From contig NZ_JMQN01000021.1 of assembly GCF_000705555.1 (NCBI RefSeq), positions 1 to 64,000 on the forward strand: 64,000 nt of DNA. The letters are read 5' to 3'. The stretch is from Marinobacterium lacunae. Lineage in GTDB: Bacteria > Pseudomonadota > Gammaproteobacteria > Pseudomonadales > Balneatricaceae. This document shows positions 8,872-16,899 of the stretch, piece after piece; the stretch's first letter is position 1; every line of letters begins with the position of its first letter. A program made the translations under genes and the position numbers. The notes beneath the pieces are model-generated. The model searched no databases. It was given only the letters and a program-made list of their open reading frames with translations, and was not told the DNA's origin.

Positions 8872-8932
8872 TCTACCGGTGGGTCAGGCGCTTTGCTTGA
8901 TCCGTATCCATCTTGCTAGAAGAGGTTGAGTG

Positions 8933-9505
8933 ATGGCTTCAACTCTCGAACGTTCCCAAATCATGCCGGCTGGAACCGGGGCGAACAAGCCAGGAGGGCG
9001 GGCGCTATGCGTGGCGGTTGCTGAGCGACTGGCGCGCGTCACTGAGCAGTGCCTGAGTGCACTGATGGTGGCCGCTCTGGTGACCATGATCGTCCTGGTG
9101 TTTGTCAATGTGGTGCTCCGATATGGCTTCAATAGCGGCATATCGGTCAGCGTGGAGCTGTCGCGCTTTCTCTTTGTGTGGGTGACCTTTCTTGGTGCAG
9201 TGGTGGCTTTGCTCAAGCAACAGCATTTGGGAGTCACCACATTGATGGCGCTGTTGCCACGTGCCGTGCTGCCTTGGTTGGAGCGTCTGGTGACACTGAT
9301 GATGCTGGGCTGTGCGTTGATGCTGATGGTCGGTGCCTACAAGCAGACCCTGCTCAACTGGGACAACCTGTCGCCGATCAGCGGTATTCCGGTGGGTGTG
9401 TTTTACCTCGCTGGCCTGATAACGGGTGTGCTGATGTCGATCGTGCTGCTCTACCGCGTTTTTGTGCCGTCCAACCTGTTTGCAGAGCCGGCGGGAGAGG
9501 AATGA
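8933..9505 (+). CDS. dctQ: TRAP transporter small permease DctQ (set 2)
   Basis: A 190-residue inner-membrane protein with four predicted hydrophobic helices and the family motif FLFVWVTFLGAVVALLKQQHLGV. DctQ pairs with DctM to form the Na+-driven permease. ATG at 8933 is chosen over GTG at 8930, with an AGAAGAGG ribosome site upstream. The cytoplasmic N-terminus of about 30 residues before the first helix is a little long for the family. Confidence 0.9.
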   Translation: MASTLERSQIMPAGTGANKPGGRALCVAVAERLARVTEQCLSALMVAALVTMIVLVFVNVVLRYGFNSGISVSVELSRFLFVWVTFLGAVVALLKQQHLGVTTLMALLPRAVLPWLERLVTLMMLGCALMLMVGAYKQTLLNWDNLSPISGIPVGVFYLAGLITGVLMSIVLLYRVFVPSNLFAEPAGEE

Positions 9506-9506
9506 G

Positions 9507-10787
9507 ATGACGATTACACTGTTTATCGGATCCCTGCTGGGCGCCATCGGGCTCGGTGTGCCGATCGCCTTTGCGCTGCTGGTCAGTGCTGTGGTGTTGA
9601 TGCTGCACCTGGATATGTTCGATTCACAGATTCTGGCCCAGAACCTGGTCAACGGCGCCGACAGCTACACCCTGCTGGCGATTCCGTTCTTCCTGGTGGC
9701 CGGTGAAGTGATGTCTCGCGGTGGACTGTCTCAGCGCATCGTGACGCTCGCCATGAGTCTGGTGGGTCACCGCAAGGGCGGATTGGGTTTTGTGGCGATC
9801 TTTGCCGCCATCATTATGGCCAGCTTGTCAGGTTCGGCTGTGGCCGATACCGCAGCGCTGGCGAGTATGCTGTTGCCGGTGATGCGCAAGGCCGGTTATC
9901 CGCTTGGTCGTTCCGCCGGCTTAATGGCGGCTGGTGGCATCATTGCGCCGATTATCCCGCCGTCGATACCGCTCATCATCATCGGCGTAGCCGGTGGGAT
10001 CTCGATCAGCAAGCTATTTCTGGCCGGCATCGTACCGGGGCTGCTGATGGGCGTGACGCTGGTGGTGATGTGGTTGTTCATGACGCGCAAGGAGGACCTG
10101 GTGGTTGCCGAAAAGGCGACCTGGGGCGAGCGCCTGAAGGCTCTGCGCGAGAGCTTCTGGGCCATACTGTTGCCGGTGATCATCATCGGCGGAATCAAGA
10201 CCGGGATCTTTACCCCCACCGAGGCCGGTGTCGTGGCGGCGGTCTACGCGATGTTCGTAGCCACCCTGGTTTACCGTGAGTTGAACCTGAAGCAACTGTA
10301 TGAAGTACTGGGGCTCGCTGCGCGGAGCACGGCCATTGTGATGTTCCTGGTGGCGGCCGCGATGGTCGCATCTTGGCTAATCAGTATCGCGCAACTGCCG
10401 ATGATGGTGGCTGATCTGTTAGCGCCCTTGGCTGATAACCCGCGCCTGCTGATGCTGGCGATCATGGGCATAGTACTGGTGGTGGGCATGGTGATGGATC
10501 TAACGCCGACCATTCTGGTACTGACCCCGATCTTGATGCCGATCGTCAAGATCGCCGGTATCGATCCGGTCTACTTCGGCATTATGTTTGTTCTGAATTG
10601 CGCTATCGGTTTGATCACACCACCGGTGGGCAACGTGCTGAACGTGATCACCAGCGTGGGCAATATCAAGTTTGAGAAGGCTGTCAGCGGCGTGTTCCCG
10701 TTCGCGCTGGCGTATGTCGGCATCCTGCTGCTGTTCGTAGCTTTCCCTCAGATCATCATTGCGCCTATGCAGTGGTTGGCGAACTAA
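9507..10787 (+). CDS. dctM: TRAP transporter large permease DctM (set 2)
   Basis: A 426-residue multi-pass permease of the DctM/ion-transporter superfamily. It has the characteristic SLSGSAVADTAALASMLLP region, IIPPSIPLIIIG, and the C-terminal LITPPVGNVLNV motif. It carries the substrate with sodium ions. It starts one base after the dctQ stop, behind GGGAGAGG, and so is translationally coupled to it. Confidence 0.93.
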   Translation: MTITLFIGSLLGAIGLGVPIAFALLVSAVVLMLHLDMFDSQILAQNLVNGADSYTLLAIPFFLVAGEVMSRGGLSQRIVTLAMSLVGHRKGGLGFVAIFAAIIMASLSGSAVADTAALASMLLPVMRKAGYPLGRSAGLMAAGGIIAPIIPPSIPLIIIGVAGGISISKLFLAGIVPGLLMGVTLVVMWLFMTRKEDLVVAEKATWGERLKALRESFWAILLPVIIIGGIKTGIFTPTEAGVVAAVYAMFVATLVYRELNLKQLYEVLGLAARSTAIVMFLVAAAMVASWLISIAQLPMMVADLLAPLADNPRLLMLAIMGIVLVVGMVMDLTPTILVLTPILMPIVKIAGIDPVYFGIMFVLNCAIGLITPPVGNVLNVITSVGNIKFEKAVSGVFPFALAYVGILLLFVAFPQIIIAPMQWLAN

Positions 10788-10816
10788 CTATCAGGCAACT
10801 GTGACTGGACTGACGC

Positions 10817-11752
10817 ATGATGCACGCACAAAGGCTAATCGATGCCCACCACCATTTCTGGATCCTGGGCCAGCAACTGGATTATCCCTGGTTGGGGGAT
10901 CAACCGGTCCACGACTTTTTTCTTGGCGACTATACGGCCATACGCCGTGCGTTTCAGCCCAGCAATCTGCGCAGGCTGATTCCCCAGGGCTACGTACTGA
11001 TCGGCAGCGTGCATTGTGAGGCAGAGGCCGCTCGCCACCAGGCGGTTGAAGAAACCTTCTGGGTAGAGACACTGGCCCGTACCCAGGAGTTACCAACAGC
11101 CCATGTTGGCTGGGCGGGTTTTGGTACCGACACCTGTGCATCTGAGCTGGATCAGCAGTTGTGCTCTGCGCTGTTTCGCGGTGTGCGCGCCAAACCGGTG
11201 ACGGCCAAGCGGCCCGATCAGCTGCACACCGTGCGCGGGCAGCCCGGCAGTTTGCAGGATGATCGCTGGTGCAGCGGCTTGCAGCTGTTGGCGGAGCGCG
11301 ACTTGAGCTGGGATCTGCGCGTCCCGGCCTGGCATCTTTCGGAGGCTGCGGAGCGGCTGCAGGAGCACCCGACGTTGCGGGTGATCCTGAATCATTGTGG
11401 TCTGCCCTGGGACCGCTCCGAGCAGGGCTTGCGCAGCTGGCGCCAGGGGATCGCGGCGCTGGCCAGCAATCCGAATGTCTGCGTCAAACTGTCGGAACTT
11501 GGTACGCCGGGACGTCCCTGGATTGCGGAAGATAACCGGGCGTTATTAGTCGAGCTGTTACAGGTATTTGGACCCCAGCGATGTCTGTACGCCAGCAATG
11601 CCCCAGTGTCGGGTTTGCAGGTGGGGTATGCCGATTGGTTGGCCTTGGTGGAATCAGTGATCACTCAGGTTGTACCCAATGCACGCGATGACGTCCTCTG
11701 GCGCAACGCGGCGCGCTGGTATCGGCTGGATCTGCCCAGCGACCTGTCTTGA
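10817..11752 (+). CDS. Amidohydrolase-2 family lactonase, copy 2
   Basis: A 311-residue homologue of the lactonase at 6818, with the HxH-type motif IDAHHHFWI at the N-terminus, LILNHCG-like barrel motif ([11 protein letters not shown]) and YASNAPVSG near the C-terminus. In copy 1 the last motif reads ASNFPVD; here the Asp after PV is Ser. This may mean altered metal or substrate handling. It sits between dctM and the semialdehyde dehydrogenase gene, so it belongs to the same pathway, perhaps acting on another lactone ring size or epimer. ATG at 10820 is an equally good start. Confidence 0.8.
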   Translation: MMHAQRLIDAHHHFWILGQQLDYPWLGDQPVHDFFLGDYTAIRRAFQPSNLRRLIPQGYVLIGSVHCEAEAARHQAVEETFWVETLARTQELPTAHVGWAGFGTDTCASELDQQLCSALFRGVRAKPVTAKRPDQLHTVRGQPGSLQDDRWCSGLQLLAERDLSWDLRVPAWHLSEAAERLQEHPTLRVILNHCGLPWDRSEQGLRSWRQGIAALASNPNVCVKLSELGTPGRPWIAEDNRALLVELLQVFGPQRCLYASNAPVSGLQVGYADWLALVESVITQVVPNARDDVLWRNAARWYRLDLPSDLS

Positions 11753-11784
11753 TAAATGTACCTTTGATGAGTGGAGAGAAGAGC

Positions 11785-13359
11785 GTGATTGAACTGAGCG
11801 GCAAGAATCTGATTGGCCAGAACGAGGTTTTGGGTACCCAAGCGAAGATTCAAGCGACCAATCCGGCGACCAATGAAGTGCTGGCGCCGGCTTACCCGGG
11901 CGTTACAGCGCAGGTGGTCAATGAGGCCTGCTCCCTGGCCTGGTCTGCTTTTCGGCACTACCGCAACACCACGCCGCAGGCGCGGGCGCAGTTCCTGGAC
12001 TGCATCGCCGAGCAGATCGAGGCGCTGGGTGATCAGCTGATCGAACGGGCGATGCAGGAAACCGGATTGCCGCGCGCCCGGTTGGAGGGCGAGCGTGGCC
12101 GCACCTGCAACCAGCTGCGTCTGTTTGCCGGCGTGGTGCGCGACGGTACTTACCTGGATGTGCGCATCGACCCGGCACTGCCGGAGCGCAAACCGCTACC
12201 GCGTTCCGATTTGCGTTTCCGCCGCCTGGCCCTGGGGCCCGTAGCCGTGTTCGGTGCCAGCAATTTCCCGCTCGCGTTTTCCGTCGCGGGTGGCGATACC
12301 GCCTCGGCACTGGCCGCCGGTTGCCCGGTGGTGGTAAAGGCGCACTCGGCGCATCCGGGCACCTCGGAACTGGTAGGACGTGCGGTACAGCAGGCGGCCC
12401 GCGCATGCGCCATGCCGGAGGGGGTGTTCTCGCTGCTGTATGGGGCCGGCAATGAAATTGGGACCGCCCTGGTGGCGCATCCGCAGATCAAGGCGGTGGG
12501 CTTTACCGGATCCCGCAGGGGCGGCGTGGCACTGATGCAGGTGGCACAGAACCGGGCGGAACCGATTCCGGTGTATGCCGAAATGAGCAGCATCAACCCG
12601 GTGTATCTGCTGCCGGGCGCGTTGACGGAACGCGCTGAAGCGATTGCCGCTGCCTTCGTGGCGGCGCAGCAGATGGGCGCCGGTCAGTTCTGCACCAGTC
12701 CGGGATTGATCCTCGCAGTGGATGGTCCTGAGTTGGAGCAGTTTTTGGCGCAGGCCAGCCAGCAGCTGGCCGACACGGGCTGCCAGACTATGCTGACACC
12801 GGGCATCCACCGGGCGTTTGAGCAGGGCCTGGCTGTACTGGAGCAACACCCGGCCGTGACCACACTGGCGCGGGCGCAAACAGCGGTTGGACCGAATCAG
12901 TGCAGGGCCGGGCTGTTTGTCGCCAGGGCTGCCGATTTCCTCAACGATGAGCGGCTGGCCGGTGAGGTATTTGGTTCCTGCACCCTGGTGCTGCGCTGTG
13001 CAGATGCTGAGGAGATGCTGCAGGTCACCCAGGCACTGGAGGGCCAGCTCACAGCGGCGGTGCATTGTGCCGAGGTGGATGCCACGCTGGCGAAGCAGTT
13101 GATTGAAGAGCTGGAGTTGAAAGCCGGACGCGTGCTGTTCAATGGCTTCGGTACCGGGGTGGAAGTCTGTCAGGCGATGGTCCATGGCGGTCCCTTCCCG
13201 GCTACTTCGGACAGCCGTACCAGCTCAGTGGGGGCGTCGGCAATTGAGCGTTTCCTACGTCCGGTCTGTTATCAGGACGTGCCGGATGCGCTGCTGCCGG
13301 CGGAGTTGCAGCAGGCCAATCCGCTGCAGATGCCGCGGCGGGTCGATGGTCAACAGTGA
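11785..13359 (+). CDS. Alpha-ketoglutaric semialdehyde (2,5-dioxovalerate) dehydrogenase
   Basis: A 524-residue aldehyde dehydrogenase of the branch that oxidises alpha-ketoglutaric semialdehyde to 2-oxoglutarate with NAD(P). Seen are the nucleotide-binding [10 protein letters not shown] and GFTGSRRGG, the general-base Glu in [14 protein letters not shown] and the nucleophilic Cys in [11 protein letters not shown]. It would complete the oxidative pentonate route. GTG at 11785 is chosen because it has a GGAGAGAAG ribosome site and gives the family start [14 protein letters not shown] at 11767 is the alternative. Confidence 0.88.
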   Translation: MIELSGKNLIGQNEVLGTQAKIQATNPATNEVLAPAYPGVTAQVVNEACSLAWSAFRHYRNTTPQARAQFLDCIAEQIEALGDQLIERAMQETGLPRARLEGERGRTCNQLRLFAGVVRDGTYLDVRIDPALPERKPLPRSDLRFRRLALGPVAVFGASNFPLAFSVAGGDTASALAAGCPVVVKAHSAHPGTSELVGRAVQQAARACAMPEGVFSLLYGAGNEIGTALVAHPQIKAVGFTGSRRGGVALMQVAQNRAEPIPVYAEMSSINPVYLLPGALTERAEAIAAAFVAAQQMGAGQFCTSPGLILAVDGPELEQFLAQASQQLADTGCQTMLTPGIHRAFEQGLAVLEQHPAVTTLARAQTAVGPNQCRAGLFVARAADFLNDERLAGEVFGSCTLVLRCADAEEMLQVTQALEGQLTAAVHCAEVDATLAKQLIEELELKAGRVLFNGFGTGVEVCQAMVHGGPFPATSDSRTSSVGASAIERFLRPVCYQDVPDALLPAELQQANPLQMPRRVDGQQ

Positions 13360-13380
13360 TCCAGCGAGCAGGGCTAGGCG

Positions 13381-14328
13381 ATGAAAGCGCTGATCCTGCC
13401 CCTGGGACTGGGGCTGGCGTTTCTGCTCGCCTGGCTGGAGCCGGAGTGGGGGCGAACGCTGAAGCAGGCGGGCCTGATTCCCTGGTTGGTGATGCTGATC
13501 TTCATGGTCAATGGGTACCAGGTACGGCTGGCTGAGATACCACGGGAGCTGAGCTTCCTGAAAGGTCTGGTGGCGACCACTGTAATCAGCCTGTTGTTGG
13601 GGCCCTGGCTGGCCCTGTACAGTGCCGAGCTACTGGCGTTGCCGGCGGGGGCGCTGTTAGGGCTGGTAGTGATGGGTACAGTGCCCTCGACATTGTCGAG
13701 CTGTATCGTGCAGACCCAGCTGGCCGGCGGCTATGCGGTCTGGGCGCTGCTGTTCTCAATGGCGCTCAATATCGCTGGCGTGTTCAGCATGCCGCTGATG
13801 CTGACCCTGGTGCTGCAAGAGAGTGCCCAGTTTCAGGTGGATCCCTGGCCTCTGTTGCGCCAGTTGGGTCTGATGGTGCTTCTGCCCTTTCTGGTGGGCG
13901 TGACTTTGCAACAGCGCCTGCCGTTCTCGCCCGATGCACGGCCGTTGCAGTATCTGCCGTCTATCTGCATCGTTGTCGGCGTGTGGCTGGCGCTGTCCGA
14001 CTCGGCCAGTCTGTTTCATCACCTGGATCCGCTGCTGTTGCTCAAGATCGGCCTGGCGGCACTGGTGCTGCACCTGTTGCTGTTCGTCGGCAACTGGTGG
14101 ACCGGCCGTCTATTGCGGATCGACCGGCCTGGATGTATCGCCATGGCATTGTCCGGCTCACAAAAAACCTTGCCGGTGGCGATCAGTGTGTTGGCCCTGC
14201 TGGATGGCTCGGTGGGCGAAGCTTTGCTGGTCTGTGTCCTGTTCCATTTTTTGATCCTCTTTGCCGATGCTTTGATAGCGCCTCGGCTGAGCGCAACACC
14301 TGTTCGAGCCGCGTCCAGCGGTGCCTGA
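13381..14328 (+). CDS. Bile acid:sodium symporter (BASS/SBF) family membrane protein
   Basis: A 315-residue polytopic membrane protein with nine or ten hydrophobic helices. The crossover motif TVPSTLSSCIVQTQLAGG and the later ALSGSQKTLPVAISVLAL fit the SBF-like (YfeH/RCH1) branch. These carriers move organic anions, often with sodium. It lies 21 bp after the semialdehyde dehydrogenase gene, so it may export or import a pathway intermediate, but the substrate cannot be read from sequence. Confidence 0.82.
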   Translation: MKALILPLGLGLAFLLAWLEPEWGRTLKQAGLIPWLVMLIFMVNGYQVRLAEIPRELSFLKGLVATTVISLLLGPWLALYSAELLALPAGALLGLVVMGTVPSTLSSCIVQTQLAGGYAVWALLFSMALNIAGVFSMPLMLTLVLQESAQFQVDPWPLLRQLGLMVLLPFLVGVTLQQRLPFSPDARPLQYLPSICIVVGVWLALSDSASLFHHLDPLLLLKIGLAALVLHLLLFVGNWWTGRLLRIDRPGCIAMALSGSQKTLPVAISVLALLDGSVGEALLVCVLFHFLILFADALIAPRLSATPVRAASSGA

Positions 14329-14391
14329 GAGATCTATTTCCCACTATTTATGACAACCGTGCACAAGAGGGTTGTCGCTCATCTGGTCCGG

Positions 14392-14410
14392 TGGTATGGT
14401 TTTCGTACCA
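14392..14410. promoter_or_regulatory. Operator TGGTA-N9-TACCA upstream of GntR copy 2
   Basis: TGGTA (14392-14396) and TACCA (14406-14410) are separated by 9 bases, exactly as at 2459-2477. The site ends 24 bp before the ATG of the second FCD regulator, suggesting autoregulation. Confidence 0.65.
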
Positions 14411-14434
14411 GTAGGTAAGTTGGTAGGACGCAAG

Positions 14435-15163
14435 ATGGCTGAACATGTATTCGCCTTCGAGCAGGCGCTGAGAAACAAGACCAAGAAGGAGATCCTCGCC
14501 GGCAAGTTGCTGGAGATGATCTTCTGCGGGTTGCTGCGGGATGGCGATGAACTGCCCAGCGAGCGCGACCTGGGTCAGCTGTTCGGCGTCAGCCGGGAAA
14601 CGGTACGCGGCGCGCTGGGCGTAATTGCGGCCTATGGCCTGATCCAGGTGTCGCACGGCGCCAAAACCCGGATCCGCCGCACCGAGGCGTTGCTGGCGCG
14701 CTGTGCAGAGCTGGCACCGGAGCTGGTGGATCTGGAGATCAACAACTTTGATCTGAGCACGGTGTACGAGAGCCGCAAGATCGTCGAGGTCGCTATCGCG
14801 CGGCGCGCGGCGGCCAATATCAGCGATGCCGGCCTGAGCGAGATGAAGGCGCTGCTGGCGCAGCAACGCAAATTGTTCGATGAGCCGGTGCACTTTCAGC
14901 TCGCAGACAAACGCTTCCACAAGATCATCGCCGAACACGGCAGCAATGAGATTTTGCTCAGCTACTCGGAAGAGCTCTACGCCTACGGGCTGAACTTTCG
15001 CCGTCAGGTGATGGTGCAGCCGGGCATGATCGAAAACAGTTATCAGGAGCATCAGGAGATCTACACCGCACTGCTCGAGCGGGATGCGGCCGCGGCTGAA
15101 GCCGCCATGCTGCGCCACCTCGACAGTGTGTATCGCACCACCGCCGCGATCATGGGGGACTAG
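14435..15163 (+). CDS. FadR-subfamily (GntR/FCD) transcriptional regulator, copy 2
   Basis: A 242-residue paralogue of the 1526 regulator, sharing FAFEQ, NKTKK, LAGK, LEMIF, GLLRDGD, LPSER and the recognition helix GVSRETVR. The FCD domain includes HFQLADKRFHKIIAEHGSNE. Start ATG 14435 (MAEHVFAFEQ) aligns with copy 1; upstream codons overlap the operator. It divides the main operon from the third TRAP system and probably controls one or both. The high similarity between the copies suggests local duplication or co-acquisition. Confidence 0.9.
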   Translation: MAEHVFAFEQALRNKTKKEILAGKLLEMIFCGLLRDGDELPSERDLGQLFGVSRETVRGALGVIAAYGLIQVSHGAKTRIRRTEALLARCAELAPELVDLEINNFDLSTVYESRKIVEVAIARRAAANISDAGLSEMKALLAQQRKLFDEPVHFQLADKRFHKIIAEHGSNEILLSYSEELYAYGLNFRRQVMVQPGMIENSYQEHQEIYTALLERDAAAAEAAMLRHLDSVYRTTAAIMGD

Positions 15164-15259
15164 ATCGTGCGCACTCGGGAGATGCAGTAACCGGATACCA
15201 CCGGTCAGGGATGAAACGAATCAGGTAACATCCAACATAAGAGTAATAAGGAAGGTCTG

Positions 15260-16258
15260 ATGAATAGCAAAACTCTACGCACTACCCTGCTGGCCGCCGG
15301 TATCGCACTGGCCTTTGGCTCCACCGCGGTCCAGGCTGAAAAGCTGGTGTTCGGTGTATCGGCCAGTCAAGGCTCGCTGCAGTACCGCACGGCTGAAAAG
15401 TTCGCCGAGGTTGCGAACGAGAAGTTCAAGCAGGCCGGCCTGGATTACAACGTGGCCTTCTTCGGTGATGCTCAGCTTGGCAAAGACAAGGAGCTGATGC
15501 AGAAGCTGAAACTGGGCACCGTGGCCTTTACCCAGCCTTCGTCCACCATGCCTACCGTGAGTCCCGAGTTCGCGCTCTGGGATATGCCCTTCCTGGTTAA
15601 AGATCGCGCCCACCTGAACAAGATCGAGCAGGAGGTGTTCTGGCCCAAGATCGCGCCGACCGTGGAGGACAAGGGCTACAAGGTGATCAGCCTGTGGGAG
15701 AACGGCTTCCGCCAGATGACCAGCAACGCTCACCCGATCAACAGCCCGGCGGATCTGTCCGGCATCAAGATGCGCACGCCGAATAGCACCTGGCGTGTGA
15801 GTATGTTCCGTGAGTGGGGTGGCAATCCAACGCCGATGGCGTTCTCCGAGGTATTTGTTGCACTGCAGACCGGCGTTATCGATGGGCAGGAAAACCCGCT
15901 TACCAACATCTATGCGGCCAAGCTGCAGGAGGTGCAGAAGTACCTGTCGCTGACCAACCACGTCTACACCCCGTCCTACCTGGTGGCCGGCAAACGTACC
16001 TGGGACAAGCTGCCGGATGCGGTGCGTGAGGTGATCAAGTCCAGCGCTGAGGAGATCCGGCCGTGGATGTACGACACCTCCGACAAGGAGGAGGCGGAAC
16101 TGCTGGATACGCTCAAACAGGGCGGCATGCAGGTGAACACGGCCGACCGGGCCGCGTTCGTCGAGGCCAGCAAGCCGATCTACCAGCAGTTTGCAGCTGA
16201 AGTCCCCAACGGTGAGGCGTTGCTGGATCAGGCGCTGAAACTGGCGGATGCATCCTGA
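15260..16258 (+). CDS. dctP: TRAP transporter substrate-binding protein DctP (set 3)
   Basis: A 332-residue periplasmic binding protein with a signal peptide (cleaved after STAVQA). The family core is clear: LWENGFRQMTSNAHP, the substrate-anchoring Arg in IKMRTPNSTW, and QTGVIDGQENPLTN. It is followed by its own DctQ and DctM. A strong AATAAGGAAGG ribosome site precedes ATG. Confidence 0.93.
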   Translation: MNSKTLRTTLLAAGIALAFGSTAVQAEKLVFGVSASQGSLQYRTAEKFAEVANEKFKQAGLDYNVAFFGDAQLGKDKELMQKLKLGTVAFTQPSSTMPTVSPEFALWDMPFLVKDRAHLNKIEQEVFWPKIAPTVEDKGYKVISLWENGFRQMTSNAHPINSPADLSGIKMRTPNSTWRVSMFREWGGNPTPMAFSEVFVALQTGVIDGQENPLTNIYAAKLQEVQKYLSLTNHVYTPSYLVAGKRTWDKLPDAVREVIKSSAEEIRPWMYDTSDKEEAELLDTLKQGGMQVNTADRAAFVEASKPIYQQFAAEVPNGEALLDQALKLADAS

Positions 16259-16269
16259 ACAGCTGAAAA

Positions 16270-16299
16270 GGCCGGAGGTCCCCGCGGGGGCTTCCGGCC
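16270..16299 (+). other. Intercistronic hairpin between dctP and dctQ (set 3)
   Basis: GGCCGGA at 16270 pairs with TCCGGCC ending at 16299, and the inner CCCC/GGGG extends the stem. There is no U-run, so it is more likely an mRNA-stabilising or partial-attenuation hairpin. Such hairpins commonly allow more binding protein than permease to be made. Confidence 0.6.
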
Positions 16300-16314
16300 A
16301 GGAGTAGCAAGATC

Positions 16315-16899
16315 ATGTTGAAAAACCTGGCAACCTGGGTCGAGCGGACGCTCGAAGCGATATCGGTGGGGCTGATCGCGTCGATGACCTTCGTCATCGT
16401 GTACGGGGTGGTGATGCGCAAACTGGGCGCGTCACTGATCTGGTACGACGAGGTGGCGTCGGTGCTACTGGTCTGGATCACTTACTACGGTGCGGCGACC
16501 GCCACCATCAAACGGGCCCAACTGGGCTTCAGCGGTCTGCTCTACAGTTTGAAAGGCTCGCTGCGACTGGCCGCATTCTGGCTCTCAGAGCTGATCGTGC
16601 TGGGCTTTTTCGCTCTGGTCGCCTGGTATGGCGCGGTGGTGCTCGAATTCTTCGCCGGCGAGACCATGATCAGCCTGCCCTGGGTGCCGACCCTGCTGAC
16701 CCATTCGGTGATTCCTTTGGGGGCGGCACTGATCGTGCTGGCCGAGTTGCTGTCGCTGCCGCGTGCCTTGGCGGATCTGGCCGCAGGCCGTAGCGCCGAT
16801 CAGGCCGAGCTTGAGGAGTATGCTGAAGAGGCGGGGCTGAGCGATCAACTGTTCGGATCCAAACATCAAGCGTTTCAGCCTGCAGGAGCCAAATCATGA
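16315..16899 (+). CDS. dctQ: TRAP transporter small permease DctQ (set 3)
   Basis: A 194-residue DctQ with four hydrophobic helices; WYDEVASVLLVWITYYGAATATIKRAQLG-type signature is present in pieces (DEVASVLLVW, TIKRAQLG). The C-terminal tail of about 35 residues is acidic and extends past the last helix. It overlaps the dctM start by 4 bp. Confidence 0.9.
   Translation: MLKNLATWVERTLEAISVGLIASMTFVIVYGVVMRKLGASLIWYDEVASVLLVWITYYGAATATIKRAQLGFSGLLYSLKGSLRLAAFWLSELIVLGFFALVAWYGAVVLEFFAGETMISLPWVPTLLTHSVIPLGAALIVLAELLSLPRALADLAAGRSADQAELEEYAEEAGLSDQLFGSKHQAFQPAGAKS

Noticed and set aside
12196-13185. 329-codon open frame on the minus strand
   Set aside because: Antisense to the semialdehyde dehydrogenase gene, with no recognisable domain.
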